Positions 8,782-16,247 of a stretch of 47,291 nucleotides of DNA are shown piece by piece; the first letter of the stretch is position 1, and each line of letters starts with the position of its first letter. The translations under genes and the position numbers were made by a program. A model generated the notes under the pieces. It searched no databases. It was not told the DNA's origin and worked only from the letters and a program-made list of their open reading frames with translations. This DNA comes from a virus: positions 1-47,291 of the IMG/VR virus record IMGVR_UViG_3300021962_007682; one strand, 5' to 3'.

Positions 8782-8789
8782 TATTTATA
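8782..8789 (+). promoter_or_regulatory. Late-promoter-like box
   Basis: TATTTATA preceded by TA, 13 bases before the ATG at 8803 and directly after a terminator. It therefore heads an independent one-gene unit. Confidence 0.62.
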
Positions 8790-8802
8790 ATAAAAAATTA
8801 TT

Positions 8803-9135
8803 ATGAAAAAAAGAATTAGACTTACAGAATCAGATCTTGAAAAATTAATTGGAAGGGTAATTAAAGAATCTGATGAAGATATGGAACAAGGTGGTGAAAA
8901 TATTGGTGATGTTATAAATTACATTGAAAAGTTATATAAGCAATTAGCTAGTTTAAATCAAATAATGGATAGATTTCTTAATGATGTTGATGGTATTGAC
9001 CATTTTTCAGATATTATTGAAGATTCAGATTTGTCCGAAGACGAAAAAGATGAACTACTTGATGATTTAAGTTTTTTATATGAAATTACAGATTCCTTAT
9101 TTGATTTAGAGAATAAGTATTTTCGTAAATATTAA
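8803..9135 (+). CDS. Acidic internal protein with IRLTESDL leader
   Basis: A 110-residue protein in two parts. Residues 1-22 form a basic leader (IRLTESDLEKLIGRVIKE) ending in I-K-E before Ser, matching the T4 prohead-protease rule. Residues 23-110 are strongly acidic and helical. Compare T4 internal proteins, whose roughly ten-residue leader targets them to the prohead core and is then removed. The gene stands alone between two terminators with its own late-type box, right before scaffold and capsid. I infer a core or internal head protein; no enzymatic domain is seen. Confidence 0.7.
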   Translation: MKKRIRLTESDLEKLIGRVIKESDEDMEQGGENIGDVINYIEKLYKQLASLNQIMDRFLNDVDGIDHFSDIIEDSDLSEDEKDELLDDLSFLYEITDSLFDLENKYFRKY

Positions 9136-9154
9136 TAATAACAAAACATAAAAC

Positions 9155-9186
9155 AAAGGGAGGACAATAGTCTTCCCTTTTTTATT
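9155..9186 (+). terminator. Rho-independent terminator before scaffold gene
   Basis: An 11-base stem AAAGGGAGGAC / GTCTTCCCTTT (one G-T pair) with a four-base loop is followed by a T-rich tract. Confidence 0.85.
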
Positions 9187-9220
9187 TTCTAATAATTTAA
9201 AATTTTTTATTAGTTGTAAG

Positions 9221-9228
9221 TATTTATT
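9221..9228 (+). promoter_or_regulatory. Late-promoter-like box before scaffold
   Basis: TATTTATT preceded by AG, 20 bases before the scaffold ATG at 9249. Confidence 0.5.
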
Positions 9229-9248
9229 ATTAAACACAAAAATAGTAA

Positions 9249-10808
9249 ATGACAAAAAATAAAAATGTTATTGAGGACACTCTTATCCAAATTACAAAGT
9301 TGGAGGAGTCTCTTAATCAAAATGCACAAGGAATACTTGCTTCGACAATGAGGGAAGAAATCAGCAATCTAGTAAAAGAATCTCTAAAAGAACAAGACGA
9401 GGTTGATGACGAAGAAGTTGACGTTGAAGAAACTGATACTGATAATTTTGATGAAATGGGTGACGAAGAAGTAGAAGACATCGAAGGAGATGTTGATTTT
9501 GAAGAGGAGCCAATGGCTGAATTACCTATGGATTCTGATGAAGAAGATGATGATGTTATTGATATGACACAAGCTTCAGATACTGAATTGATTAAAGTAT
9601 TTAAAGCTATGGATGCCAATGATGGAATCATCGTACAAAAAGACAACAATATGTTAAGTATTAAAGATAACGATACAGATAGTGAATATATTGTTCAGTT
9701 GAGTGAATCTGACTTTGATTTTGACGAAGATGAGGATGACTTTGATTTTGACGAAGATGAGGATGACTTTGATTTTGAAGACCTTGATATGCACGACATT
9801 GATATGGGTATAAAAGATAAGGGTATGCTTAATCGTGATTCAAGAAAACATAAATTTGATAGACGTAAAGATGACTTTGAAGATGACTTTGATTTTGAAG
9901 AGTTTACAGAAGGAGTACTATCATCAATTGAGGACAAAGGCGAACAAAATGAAAACATCTATGAGTTAGAACTTGAAGATGAAGATGATTTTAATGAAAT
10001 GCTTGAAAACATCTATGAGTTAGAACTTGAAGATGAAGATGAAGATGAAGGTGGAGATAGTATTGAAGATGAATTAGCTTTTGAATTTGATGAGTCTGAT
10101 GAAATTATGGAATCTAAAAAAGCTAAAGGCATGGGAATGGGTAAAGCTTCGAAGTTTAAGTACTCTAAAAAACCAAATCAAGAAGGTGGATTCAAAACAG
10201 TCAAAAGAAATGCTAACAAAACTATGGGAACTGGAAAACCTAAGTATGACTGGAAAGAAGAAGTTAATATGAAAGGTTTTGGTGAAAAAGTTGAAGGCAA
10301 GAAGACTGAAACTAAAGAAGCTTCTAGAACATTAGGTAGTGGTAAAAGATTTGGTAGAAAAGGTTTAGACAAACCAAAGGCAGCACCAAGAAATCTAAGA
10401 AAAGAATCTATCGATAGAGAAGTTAACATTTTAAGAGAAAAGAATGAAGAGTATAAGAACGCACTTAATCTATTTAGAAATAAACTAAATGAAGTTGCAA
10501 TATTTAACTCTAACCTTGCTTACGCTACTAGATTGTTTACTGAACACTCAACAACGAAACAAGAAAAAATAAACATTCTAAGAAGGTTTGACAATGTTGA
10601 AACCTTAAAAGAGTCAAAGACTCTATACAAAGTTATTAAAAGTGAACTAAGTTCTGAAAAACCAATCGAAAATACAATAACTGAATCAATTCAGAGAACA
10701 GTAGAAAAAACTCCTTCAACAGGATCTGCGGTAAATCTAATTGAGTCAAAAACGTATGAAAATCCACAGTTTTTAAGAATGAAAGACTTGATGACGAAAA
10801 TAAAATAA
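9249..10808 (+). CDS. gp22: Prohead scaffold/core protein (gp22 position)
   Basis: A 519-residue protein in the T4 gp22 position, directly before the capsid gene. The N-terminal 60 residues are helical and contain (I/L/V)-x-E sites. Residues about 50-290 are extremely acidic, with Asp/Glu/Phe repeats (DFDFDEDED) and a duplicated ENIYELELEDED unit. The middle is Lys/Gly-rich and basic, and the last 130 residues are helical. High charge, repeats and many potential gp21 sites fit a scaffold that is degraded during maturation. The assignment rests on position and composition. It is longer than T4 gp22 (269). Confidence 0.75.
   Translation: MTKNKNVIEDTLIQITKLEESLNQNAQGILASTMREEISNLVKESLKEQDEVDDEEVDVEETDTDNFDEMGDEEVEDIEGDVDFEEEPMAELPMDSDEEDDDVIDMTQASDTELIKVFKAMDANDGIIVQKDNNMLSIKDNDTDSEYIVQLSESDFDFDEDEDDFDFDEDEDDFDFEDLDMHDIDMGIKDKGMLNRDSRKHKFDRRKDDFEDDFDFEEFTEGVLSSIEDKGEQNENIYELELEDEDDFNEMLENIYELELEDEDEDEGGDSIEDELAFEFDESDEIMESKKAKGMGMGKASKFKYSKKPNQEGGFKTVKRNANKTMGTGKPKYDWKEEVNMKGFGEKVEGKKTETKEASRTLGSGKRFGRKGLDKPKAAPRNLRKESIDREVNILREKNEEYKNALNLFRNKLNEVAIFNSNLAYATRLFTEHSTTKQEKINILRRFDNVETLKESKTLYKVIKSELSSEKPIENTITESIQRTVEKTPSTGSAVNLIESKTYENPQFLRMKDLMTKIK
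9711..9780 (+). repeat. 27-bp tandem repeat inside scaffold gene
   Basis: Two exact 27-base copies (9711-9737, 9738-9764) are followed by a 16-base partial copy. The unit encodes DFDFDEDED, extending the acidic Phe-spaced stretch. Confidence 0.9.
9951..10042 (+). repeat. 54-bp period direct repeat inside scaffold gene
   Basis: A 38-base identical segment occurs at 9951-9988 and 10005-10042. It encodes ENIYELELEDED twice, which includes possible prohead-protease sites. Confidence 0.9.
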
Positions 10809-10828
10809 AACTTTTTAAAAGTAAAGAG

Positions 10829-10836
10829 TATTTATA
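10829..10836 (+). promoter_or_regulatory. Late-promoter-like box before capsid gene
   Basis: TATTTATA preceded by AG in the 68-base gap between scaffold and capsid genes. It leaves 40 bases of A-rich leader before the ATG at 10877, the longest among the head-gene copies. Confidence 0.5.
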
Positions 10837-10876
10837 AAATACAAAAATAAACGAAATAAAGCTAAAAAAAATAAAA

Positions 10877-12679
10877 ATGGGAGCATTATTAGAATCAGGT
10901 CTTGTTGGTAACATTGGGTTGAAGCACCTTAAAGTTATCAAGGAAGACACAATTGAAAAGTGGAACAAATTAGGGTTCCTAGAAGGCCTTAGAGGTCATC
11001 TAAAAGAAAACGTTGCACAGTTGTATGAGAACCAAGCGTCTCACCTAATCAACGAAGCAACATCAGAAGGGTCAAACGGAGCATTCGAAACCGTTGTATT
11101 CCCTATCGTGAGAAGAGTATTCTCTAAATTGTTGGCTAACGACATCGTATCAGTACAAGCTATGAACCTACCTATTGGTAAATTGTTCTACTTTGTGCCT
11201 AAAATTCAAGGTTATAATGCAGGTGCTGCTAATCCTAACACTCACTTTGCACCTGTTGGAGCGCCTAATGGACCAACACTAGCTGACGCACAAGCGGCTT
11301 ATGATGGAGTTAAAAACACATATGATAGATTCTACGAAGGAGCTGAACCAGCTCTAGAACCTGCAGGATTGTTCGATTATTCTAAAGGACAATACTCTGC
11401 TATTACATCAGACACAACTGTTGTATTTTGGCAAAATGGTGGTTTAAGACCAGATAGTAATAGCGACCAATACACAGGTACAACTAGAAAAATTATTATC
11501 CAACTTTGTGGATGGCAAAATGTACAAGGTGCTGGTAAATTAATTGGTCCTGATGGAAATGAAATTGATACTGAATCTTTCCTTTCTGATTTGACAATTA
11601 CAGCAAATGACTTTACGGCAGAAACAACACCTTGTAATGTTTCATCTGGACCTCTTTTATTTAGAGTTGTAACTCAAAAATATGGTAAAGGAATTGTTGA
11701 GTATGGTCAACAAACTACACTTGGATTCCCAGCTAAAGGAAATGGAGGTTCATTCTACGATATTTGTGATGCAGAGGGATGTATCTACCTAGAAGTAGAT
11801 CTTTCTTGTCCAGCATGTGCTGATTGCGGTGCAACAACGCTTGATGGTTACACTGGAGCAACAGTTACAGATTATGTATTTGATTCAGCGTTTACTGCTA
11901 CTTGGAGAAGATACAAGAATCTTGAATTCGAAGATGAAATTGGTGAAGTATCATTTGATCTTGAGTCAGTTACTGTATCAGTTACAGAAAGAAAATTAAG
12001 AGCGCAGTGGTCTCCAGAACTTGCACAAGACGTTGCTGCATTCCACAACATTGATGCGGAAGCTGAGCTTACAGCGTTGTTGTCTGAGCAAGTTGCTGCT
12101 GAAATCGATAGAGAAATCCTTCGTGACCTTCGTAAAGGGGCTGCTTGGAATCTACGTTGGGATTACAATGGATGGAGAAGATTGAATCTTACAACATCTT
12201 ACACTCAAAAAGACTGGAACCAGACTTTGATTACTGCAATCAACCAGTTGTCTGCTCAAATCCACAAGTCTACACTTCGTGGTGGTGCTAACTGGATCGT
12301 AGTTTCTTCTGAGGTTTCTGCAATTTTTGATGATCTAGAATACTTCCACGTATCTAACGCTTCACCTGAGCAAGATCAGTATAATATGGGTATTGAAAGA
12401 GTTGGTACTCTTGCAGGACGTTACCAAGTTTATCGTGATCCTTACTTCCCACCAAACCAAGTGTTGATTGGACATAAAGGAACATCATTGTTAGACACAG
12501 GTTACATCTACGCACCGTATGTACCTCTACAATTAACACCTACAATGTACAATCCATTCAACTTCACGCCTATCAAAGGTATTATGACTAGATACGCGAA
12601 GAAGATGGTAAATAACCGTTTCTATGGACGTATTACTGTAGATGGAGTTCGTACATTTGATTTACAAGAATTGAGATAA
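10877..12679 (+). CDS. gp23: Major capsid protein (T4 gp23-like, HK97 fold)
   Basis: Forms the head shell. Residues 373-400 match gp23 closely (LRAQWSPELAQDVAAFHNID, then AEAELTALLS). AGRYQVYRDPYF, YIYAPYVPLQLTP and a TRYAKK segment also follow the gp23 pattern. An N-terminal propeptide ends at HLINE, residue 60, before Ala, equivalent to FLTE in T4 and matching the protease rule. At 600 residues it is about 80 longer than gp23. The extra mass seems to lie at about 112-345 and includes a cysteine cluster near 296-317 (SCPACADCG). Codon choice looks richer in G+C than in its neighbours, as expected for a highly expressed gene. A strong terminator follows. Confidence 0.96.
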   Translation: MGALLESGLVGNIGLKHLKVIKEDTIEKWNKLGFLEGLRGHLKENVAQLYENQASHLINEATSEGSNGAFETVVFPIVRRVFSKLLANDIVSVQAMNLPIGKLFYFVPKIQGYNAGAANPNTHFAPVGAPNGPTLADAQAAYDGVKNTYDRFYEGAEPALEPAGLFDYSKGQYSAITSDTTVVFWQNGGLRPDSNSDQYTGTTRKIIIQLCGWQNVQGAGKLIGPDGNEIDTESFLSDLTITANDFTAETTPCNVSSGPLLFRVVTQKYGKGIVEYGQQTTLGFPAKGNGGSFYDICDAEGCIYLEVDLSCPACADCGATTLDGYTGATVTDYVFDSAFTATWRRYKNLEFEDEIGEVSFDLESVTVSVTERKLRAQWSPELAQDVAAFHNIDAEAELTALLSEQVAAEIDREILRDLRKGAAWNLRWDYNGWRRLNLTTSYTQKDWNQTLITAINQLSAQIHKSTLRGGANWIVVSSEVSAIFDDLEYFHVSNASPEQDQYNMGIERVGTLAGRYQVYRDPYFPPNQVLIGHKGTSLLDTGYIYAPYVPLQLTPTMYNPFNFTPIKGIMTRYAKKMVNNRFYGRITVDGVRTFDLQELR

Positions 12680-12701
12680 TCAAATCTTAAAATAGAATAA
12701 G

Positions 12702-12730
12702 AAAAGGTCAGAGAAATCTGACCTTTTTTA
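12702..12730 (+). terminator. Rho-independent terminator after capsid gene
   Basis: An 11-base stem AAAAGGTCAGA / TCTGACCTTTT around a GAAA tetraloop merges into a T run. It is the strongest hairpin in the window. Confidence 0.9.
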
Positions 12731-12762
12731 TTTGGTTAATTTAACAATTGGTTTTTTGTTCA

Positions 12763-12770
12763 TATTTATA
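12763..12770 (+). promoter_or_regulatory. Late-promoter-like box before membrane protein
   Basis: TATTTATA lies after the capsid terminator, 54 bases upstream of the ATG at 12825. The long spacing makes it a weaker case. Confidence 0.35.
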
Positions 12771-12824
12771 ATATATACACAATCATTTTAATCCAATATA
12801 TATTTTAATTATGAAAAATTATAG

Positions 12825-13298
12825 ATGATAAGTCGATTTGACATATTTGAACGTTTATTTACAACTATTTTAGCTGTAGTATTACCATTTATAATTTATT
12901 TTACGTATCCAGAATTAAAAACAATTTCACAAAGCTGGATAACCCCATTACAACCAATGTTTATAATCACAAACGCACTTGTTAGCTTTTTCTTTTTTAA
13001 ATTACCAAAGTGGAGAATTCCAGCGTTACTATTGTTGTTATTAACAGCATTTCCGGTTTGTGATTATTTTGTATTACATAATATTTTTGCGATATTATTT
13101 TTTATATTTTCTGGAATATCACTTCTTTCATTAAAAAAATTTAGATTTTATATATTAATATATATAATGTCTTTATTTTTTATAACTAGTGGACTTTTTT
13201 GGGTTGAGACCTGGGCAATTATTACTTTATGTTTATATCATATGCACATTATGGTATACACATTACTCATTTCTAGAAATAGACCTAATCGCCTTTGA
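12825..13298 (+). CDS. Small multi-pass membrane protein
   Basis: A 157-residue, very hydrophobic protein with about five predicted membrane segments (around residues 10-30, 45-60, 65-80, 85-110, 112-150) and few charges outside the loops. It belongs to no family I recognise. A holin or inner-membrane host-takeover protein is conceivable but not shown. The C-terminal coding end overlaps the convergent gene at 13263 by 36 bases. A nearby ATG at 12811 stops after five codons, so the ATG at 12825 is used. Confidence 0.6.
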   Translation: MISRFDIFERLFTTILAVVLPFIIYFTYPELKTISQSWITPLQPMFIITNALVSFFFFKLPKWRIPALLLLLLTAFPVCDYFVLHNIFAILFFIFSGISLLSLKKFRFYILIYIMSLFFITSGLFWVETWAIITLCLYHMHIMVYTLLISRNRPNRL

Positions 13299-13478
13299 GA
13301 CTACCTCAACTTCACCAATTGTAAATGCACCTCTTTTATGTGCCGCCTTTAGTGCCTCAACAATAAAGTAAGTTGCAGAATCTTTATCCATTGTGGTCAA
13401 AATTACATCCAAGTGATTTTCTGATAGTAAATCTATTGTTCCAAATAGATTGCCATATAGTTCTTTTTTTTCTTCCAT
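13263..13478 (-). CDS. Small hypothetical protein
   Basis: A 71-residue mostly helical protein starting MEEKKELYGNLFG. This start is preferred over an upstream in-frame ATG at 13640, which would run through the divergent gene at 13495. The start lies four bases from a TATTTATA box shared with that gene. No family is recognised. The 3' end overlaps the membrane-protein gene. Confidence 0.55.
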   Translation of the reverse strand: MEEKKELYGNLFGTIDLLSENHLDVILTTMDKDSATYFIVEALKAAHKRGAFTIGEVEVVSKAIRSISRNE

Positions 13479-13482
13479 AATA

Positions 13483-13490
13483 TATTTATA
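13483..13490. promoter_or_regulatory. Late-type box centred between divergent starts
   Basis: TATTTATA on + (TATAAATA on -) lies exactly four bases from each of two divergent ATGs (13478 on -, 13495 on +). It could serve one or both genes. The spacing is shorter than the usual 11-13. Confidence 0.4.
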
Positions 13491-13494
13491 TAAT

Positions 13495-14160
13495 ATGAAT
13501 ATTAGAAATATTGTAAAGAAAATATTACGTGAGGCCACATCGGACAGTGGTGGTAGAGGATCATATGTTGGCCCATTACAATATGGGATTAGAAGATTTA
13601 AAGATTCACAAAATGGACCATTTACAATTAAAGTATCCAAATATGATTCACCTGAACTAGCGCATGATAGTTATGATGGTAAAATGGACACACCAAAAAG
13701 TAAGATAAAAAAAATTGAGAGTGAGGCAAAGAAGATAACAAAGTATATTACAGATCATCCAGATTTATTTACTAGTGATGAAGAAGGGAACGTTATAAAT
13801 CAATTACCTGGTAAAAATTTAAAGATAGTTCCAATAGATGAGTGGGTTGAGATTACCCAAGATATTATTGCTGAAGATTTAGCAGTTTGGTTTGGTAAAA
13901 AGAAAAAACCAAAAGGGTCTAAACAGCCAAAGGGTCCTTGGGTTGATATATGTAGAAAAGTAGATGGTAAACATCCTCCTTGTGGAAGAAAAGACGCGGA
14001 TAAAGGTTCTTATCCTAAATGTAGAGCGGCTGGTGTTGCGGGTAAAATGACTGATGACGAAAAAAGAAACGCCTGTAGACAAAAAAGAGCTGTGGAAAGA
14101 AAAGATACACAAACAGGAAAAGGGCAAAAACCTAATTGGGTTTCTTATAAAAAGAAATAA
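13495..14160 (+). CDS. Basic DUF5872-like protein with prohead-type leader
   Basis: A 221-residue protein. The ATG at 13495 is chosen because it begins a 13-residue basic leader (MNIRNIVKKILRE) ending in L-R-E before Ala, the prohead-protease pattern shared with neighbours. The C-terminal 85 residues are Lys/Arg/Cys-rich and contain GPWVDICRKVDGKHPPCGR and SYPKCRAAGVAGKM, which I recognise as the DUF5872 type found in many phage and environmental proteins. After cleavage the basic C-terminus would suit binding to packaged DNA. That role is inference; the fold match is by eye. Confidence 0.72.
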   Translation: MNIRNIVKKILREATSDSGGRGSYVGPLQYGIRRFKDSQNGPFTIKVSKYDSPELAHDSYDGKMDTPKSKIKKIESEAKKITKYITDHPDLFTSDEEGNVINQLPGKNLKIVPIDEWVEITQDIIAEDLAVWFGKKKKPKGSKQPKGPWVDICRKVDGKHPPCGRKDADKGSYPKCRAAGVAGKMTDDEKRNACRQKRAVERKDTQTGKGQKPNWVSYKKK

Positions 14161-14277
14161 TTAATAGTATTTCTGATTTTTGTGTTTTTCCTTACGGGTA
14201 TACTTCTTTCTATTACGATAAACATTTGGTCTCGTAGCCATTCTAATTTCTTCGTATGTAATTTCAATTGTTTTCAT
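14161..14277 (-). CDS. 38-residue basic small protein
   Basis: An intact short frame starts MKTIEITYEEIRMATRPN and ends in a Lys/Arg-rich tail (RKKYTRKEKHKNQKYY). It begins one base before the stop of the gene at 14279, so it is the last gene of a minus-strand pair, and its stop abuts the convergent gene ending at 14160. The basic Tyr-rich tail and tight coupling argue that it is real. The function is unknown. Confidence 0.55.
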   Translation of the reverse strand: MKTIEITYEEIRMATRPNVYRNRKKYTRKEKHKNQKYY

Positions 14278-14278
14278 A

Positions 14279-14572
14279 TTAGTGTAGTCTAATAATATGT
14301 TGAATAATTCTATCGATATCCTCTTCCGTTTGGTAACCTAGTACATCACCAGTTAACTTTGTGTCATAACATATGTCCCATCCATTTTCATCACTCTTTA
14401 GAATCGCAACTTCCCACTCATCATCATTTGATGTGTATGAAGAATATCGATTACTGCCAGGTATTTTAAATCTAACAATAGATAATCCATATCCACCAGG
14501 AAAAAAGATTCTACCAAGTAATCCATCACCTACTGGGTGCGGCTTAAGTTCAATGTCTTTAAATGTTACCAT
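14279..14572 (-). CDS. Small hypothetical protein
   Basis: A 97-residue protein starting MVTFKDIELKPHPVGDGLLG, with a beta-rich middle (FPGGYGLSIVRFKIPG) and a helical C-terminus. No family is recognised. Its upstream leader is A/T-only without a Shine-Dalgarno sequence. It is coupled to the 38-residue gene downstream. Confidence 0.6.
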   Translation of the reverse strand: MVTFKDIELKPHPVGDGLLGRIFFPGGYGLSIVRFKIPGSNRYSSYTSNDDEWEVAILKSDENGWDICYDTKLTGDVLGYQTEEDIDRIIQHIIRLH

Positions 14573-14618
14573 AACACAAATATAAAAATATTATTTTAAT
14601 TTACAAAAATTTTTTAAA

Positions 14619-14650
14619 TAAAAATCCCACCTAAAAAGATGGGATTTTAA
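14619..14650 (-). terminator. Terminator for the minus-strand leader protein
   Basis: A nine-base stem AAAATCCCA / TGGGATTTT around a ten-base loop. On the minus strand it follows the gene ending at 14670 and is followed by a T-rich tract. Confidence 0.75.
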
Positions 14651-14669
14651 AATTAATTATATTAACCAA

Positions 14670-15065
14670 TTAATTTTCTATATCTTCCTCCCAGTCATCA
14701 CTCTCAATCTCACTCCATTGTTTATCATACTCAGGATTTTGAACCATCGTATCGGCATCTTTAGCTTCATGCTCCAAATCTTTTATATAATCTAACAATA
14801 ATTTAATTACTTGTCTAATTCTTTCTTGTCTTTGTCTTGGACTAACTTTTTTACCTAGTTGATGTTCTCTTGAAAGATACCCAAATTCTCCTGGTTCACT
14901 AAATAGATTTCCTTCATCATGTCTAAAAAAAATATCATCTAATTTACCTCGTAAGTTTAAATCCTCATCTTCCTTTTTGTTGGATTTAAAGTCGTCACCT
15001 TCATTTATAATTTTTCTAACAATTCTAGTTAAATCAAATTCAGTTAATCTTATAATTTTTTTCAT
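14670..15065 (-). CDS. Acidic protein with IRLTEFDL leader
   Basis: A 131-residue protein. The start at 15065 gives a 22-residue leader (IIRLTEFDLTRIVRKIINE) ending in I-N-E before Gly, near-identical in layout to the leader at 8803. An in-frame ATG at 15089 would put the late-type box inside the coding region and is rejected. The rest is charged and helical with an acidic C-terminus (EIESDDWEEDIEN). A late-type box lies 12 bases upstream and a terminator follows, so it is a single-gene late unit. I infer a capsid-targeted internal protein. Confidence 0.68.
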   Translation of the reverse strand: MKKIIRLTEFDLTRIVRKIINEGDDFKSNKKEDEDLNLRGKLDDIFFRHDEGNLFSEPGEFGYLSREHQLGKKVSPRQRQERIRQVIKLLLDYIKDLEHEAKDADTMVQNPEYDKQWSEIESDDWEEDIEN

Positions 15066-15077
15066 ATTAGTTTTTAT

Positions 15078-15085
15078 TATAAATA
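15078..15085 (-). promoter_or_regulatory. Late-promoter-like box (minus strand)
   Basis: TATTTATA on the minus strand, preceded by GA, 12 bases before the ATG at 15065. Confidence 0.6.
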
Positions 15086-15103
15086 TCAATTTTTAAATAA
15101 AAA

Positions 15104-15331
15104 CTAAATAATATTTTTATACAACTTTATTGTATTAGGATTTACAGGCCAAATAGGACAACCACTAAGTGTTACTTGAAATTTTTTATGCAGTAACTCG
15201 TTTACCCCAGCGAATTGTAGGATACCAACACGCTTATTACCATCTTTATCGATACATTGTACACGTTTACCAATTAGTGGTTTAAATTGATCTTGAGTTC
15301 TATTATATAGGTTATCATTTATACTATTCAT
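15104..15331 (-). CDS. Small hypothetical protein
   Basis: A 75-residue protein with a likely small beta-barrel (IGKRVQCIDKDGNKRVGILQ, then KFQVTLSG). It starts two bases after the stop of the cysteine-peptidase-like gene at 15334, so the two form one transcript. No family is recognised. Confidence 0.6.
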   Translation of the reverse strand: MNSINDNLYNRTQDQFKPLIGKRVQCIDKDGNKRVGILQFAGVNELLHKKFQVTLSGCPIWPVNPNTIKLYKNII

Positions 15332-15333
15332 TA

Positions 15334-15831
15334 CTACTTAATTTGAAAAGCACATAGTACTCTAGTTCTTAATTTTTTAGCATCATCCCAATTACCAATA
15401 ACAACCCCATCTTTAATACTAAATGCGTGTCCACTAACAAGTATAAAAAATGTTCCTTCTGGATTGTTTTTAACAAATCGACCAACAGTCATTTTTCTTT
15501 TTTTAATAACACCTTTAACTTTCACATCATAGTCTAAAGATCTAGACATAAAATTATTAGATCTAACACCCATAGTATGAATAGTTTTATTATTAATAGT
15601 CATTTTTTTGTCAGCCATCTGAACTAATTTATATGAAACTAGATACGTCCCCTTTCTTGGTTGTCTATTAAAGAATTTAGCAACAAAACTATGAGCCTCA
15701 TCATATGGAATCTCAAATGAAGACGCAAAGGTTCTTACAACACAATCGTTTGTTTCTCCTTTTGCTATTTTAGAATCAACATATCCTTTGATTGCTTTTG
15801 ATGTTTGCTCGTATGGTAATCTATTTTTCAT
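15334..15831 (-). CDS. Papain-fold (C39-like) cysteine peptidase-like protein
   Basis: A 165-residue protein. NDCVVRTFASSFEIPYDEAH near residues 28-47 gives a Cys at a helix N-terminus, and the C-terminal part has SGHAFSIKDGVVIGNWDD with a His on a strand followed by Asn/Asp. This Cys-His-Asn/Asp order fits the papain-like fold seen in C39-type peptidases and related phage proteins. The substrate is unknown: peptidoglycan, host protein or a non-proteolytic use are all possible. It is divergent from the gene at 15879 with a 47-base gap. Confidence 0.6.
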   Translation of the reverse strand: MKNRLPYEQTSKAIKGYVDSKIAKGETNDCVVRTFASSFEIPYDEAHSFVAKFFNRQPRKGTYLVSYKLVQMADKKMTINNKTIHTMGVRSNNFMSRSLDYDVKVKGVIKKRKMTVGRFVKNNPEGTFFILVSGHAFSIKDGVVIGNWDDAKKLRTRVLCAFQIK

Positions 15832-15867
15832 ATAACAAATTTACAAAAACTTTTTTGATTATAAAAA

Positions 15868-15875
15868 TATTTATT
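15868..15875 (+). promoter_or_regulatory. Late-type box close to a start codon
   Basis: TATTTATT ends three bases before the ATG at 15879. The spacing is too short for a conventional leader, as at 13495. Confidence 0.35.
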
Positions 15876-15878
15876 AAT

Positions 15879-16247
15879 ATGAATTACACAAAAAAAAGAC
15901 ATATTGAAGAGTCAAATCGTATTTTAGAAAATAGATTTTTATTAAATGAGGTTATGCAGGCACCCGAAGAAGAATTTTTAAATACGGCAATGGAGATTTT
16001 ATGCTATCAATTTAACGAATTTTGTGATTTAAAAGAAAACCCAGAAATACATAATATATTTCCAAAAAAAGAAATTAGAGATCAAGTAGCCGAAGCTTTA
16101 AATAAATTAGATAGTTATTGTGATAGTGGAAAAATTAATCACACCAATTATCCAAAATTTTCTTGTGTAGAGGTCAAAGATTATATTGTAGGAGAAAAAT
16201 CTTCGTATATACAAGGGTTTATGGATATTTTTGGTAAAAGTGTGTAA
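15879..16247 (+). CDS. Hypothetical protein with possible prohead-type leader
   Basis: A 122-residue protein. The ATG at 15879 (MNYTKKRHIEESNRILENRF) is preferred to an upstream ATG at 15792 that would overlap the divergent gene. Residues 1-24 end L-L-N-E before Val, a possible prohead-protease site. The rest is helical with two cysteine-containing segments and no known domain. Its stop directly abuts the stop of the convergent gene at 16248. Confidence 0.6.
   Translation: MNYTKKRHIEESNRILENRFLLNEVMQAPEEEFLNTAMEILCYQFNEFCDLKENPEIHNIFPKKEIRDQVAEALNKLDSYCDSGKINHTNYPKFSCVEVKDYIVGEKSSYIQGFMDIFGKSV

Noticed and set aside
9317-9958. Ser-rich antisense frames opposite the scaffold gene
   Set aside because: They mirror the Asp/Glu repeats of the scaffold and have no other support.
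10636-10968. Antisense frame across the scaffold-capsid junction
   Set aside because: It covers the capsid start and an intergenic promoter-like box; Phe/Leu-rich shadow.
15066-15089. Longer start for the IRLTEFDL-leader protein
   Set aside because: It would place the late-type box in the coding region and disrupt the conserved leader start.
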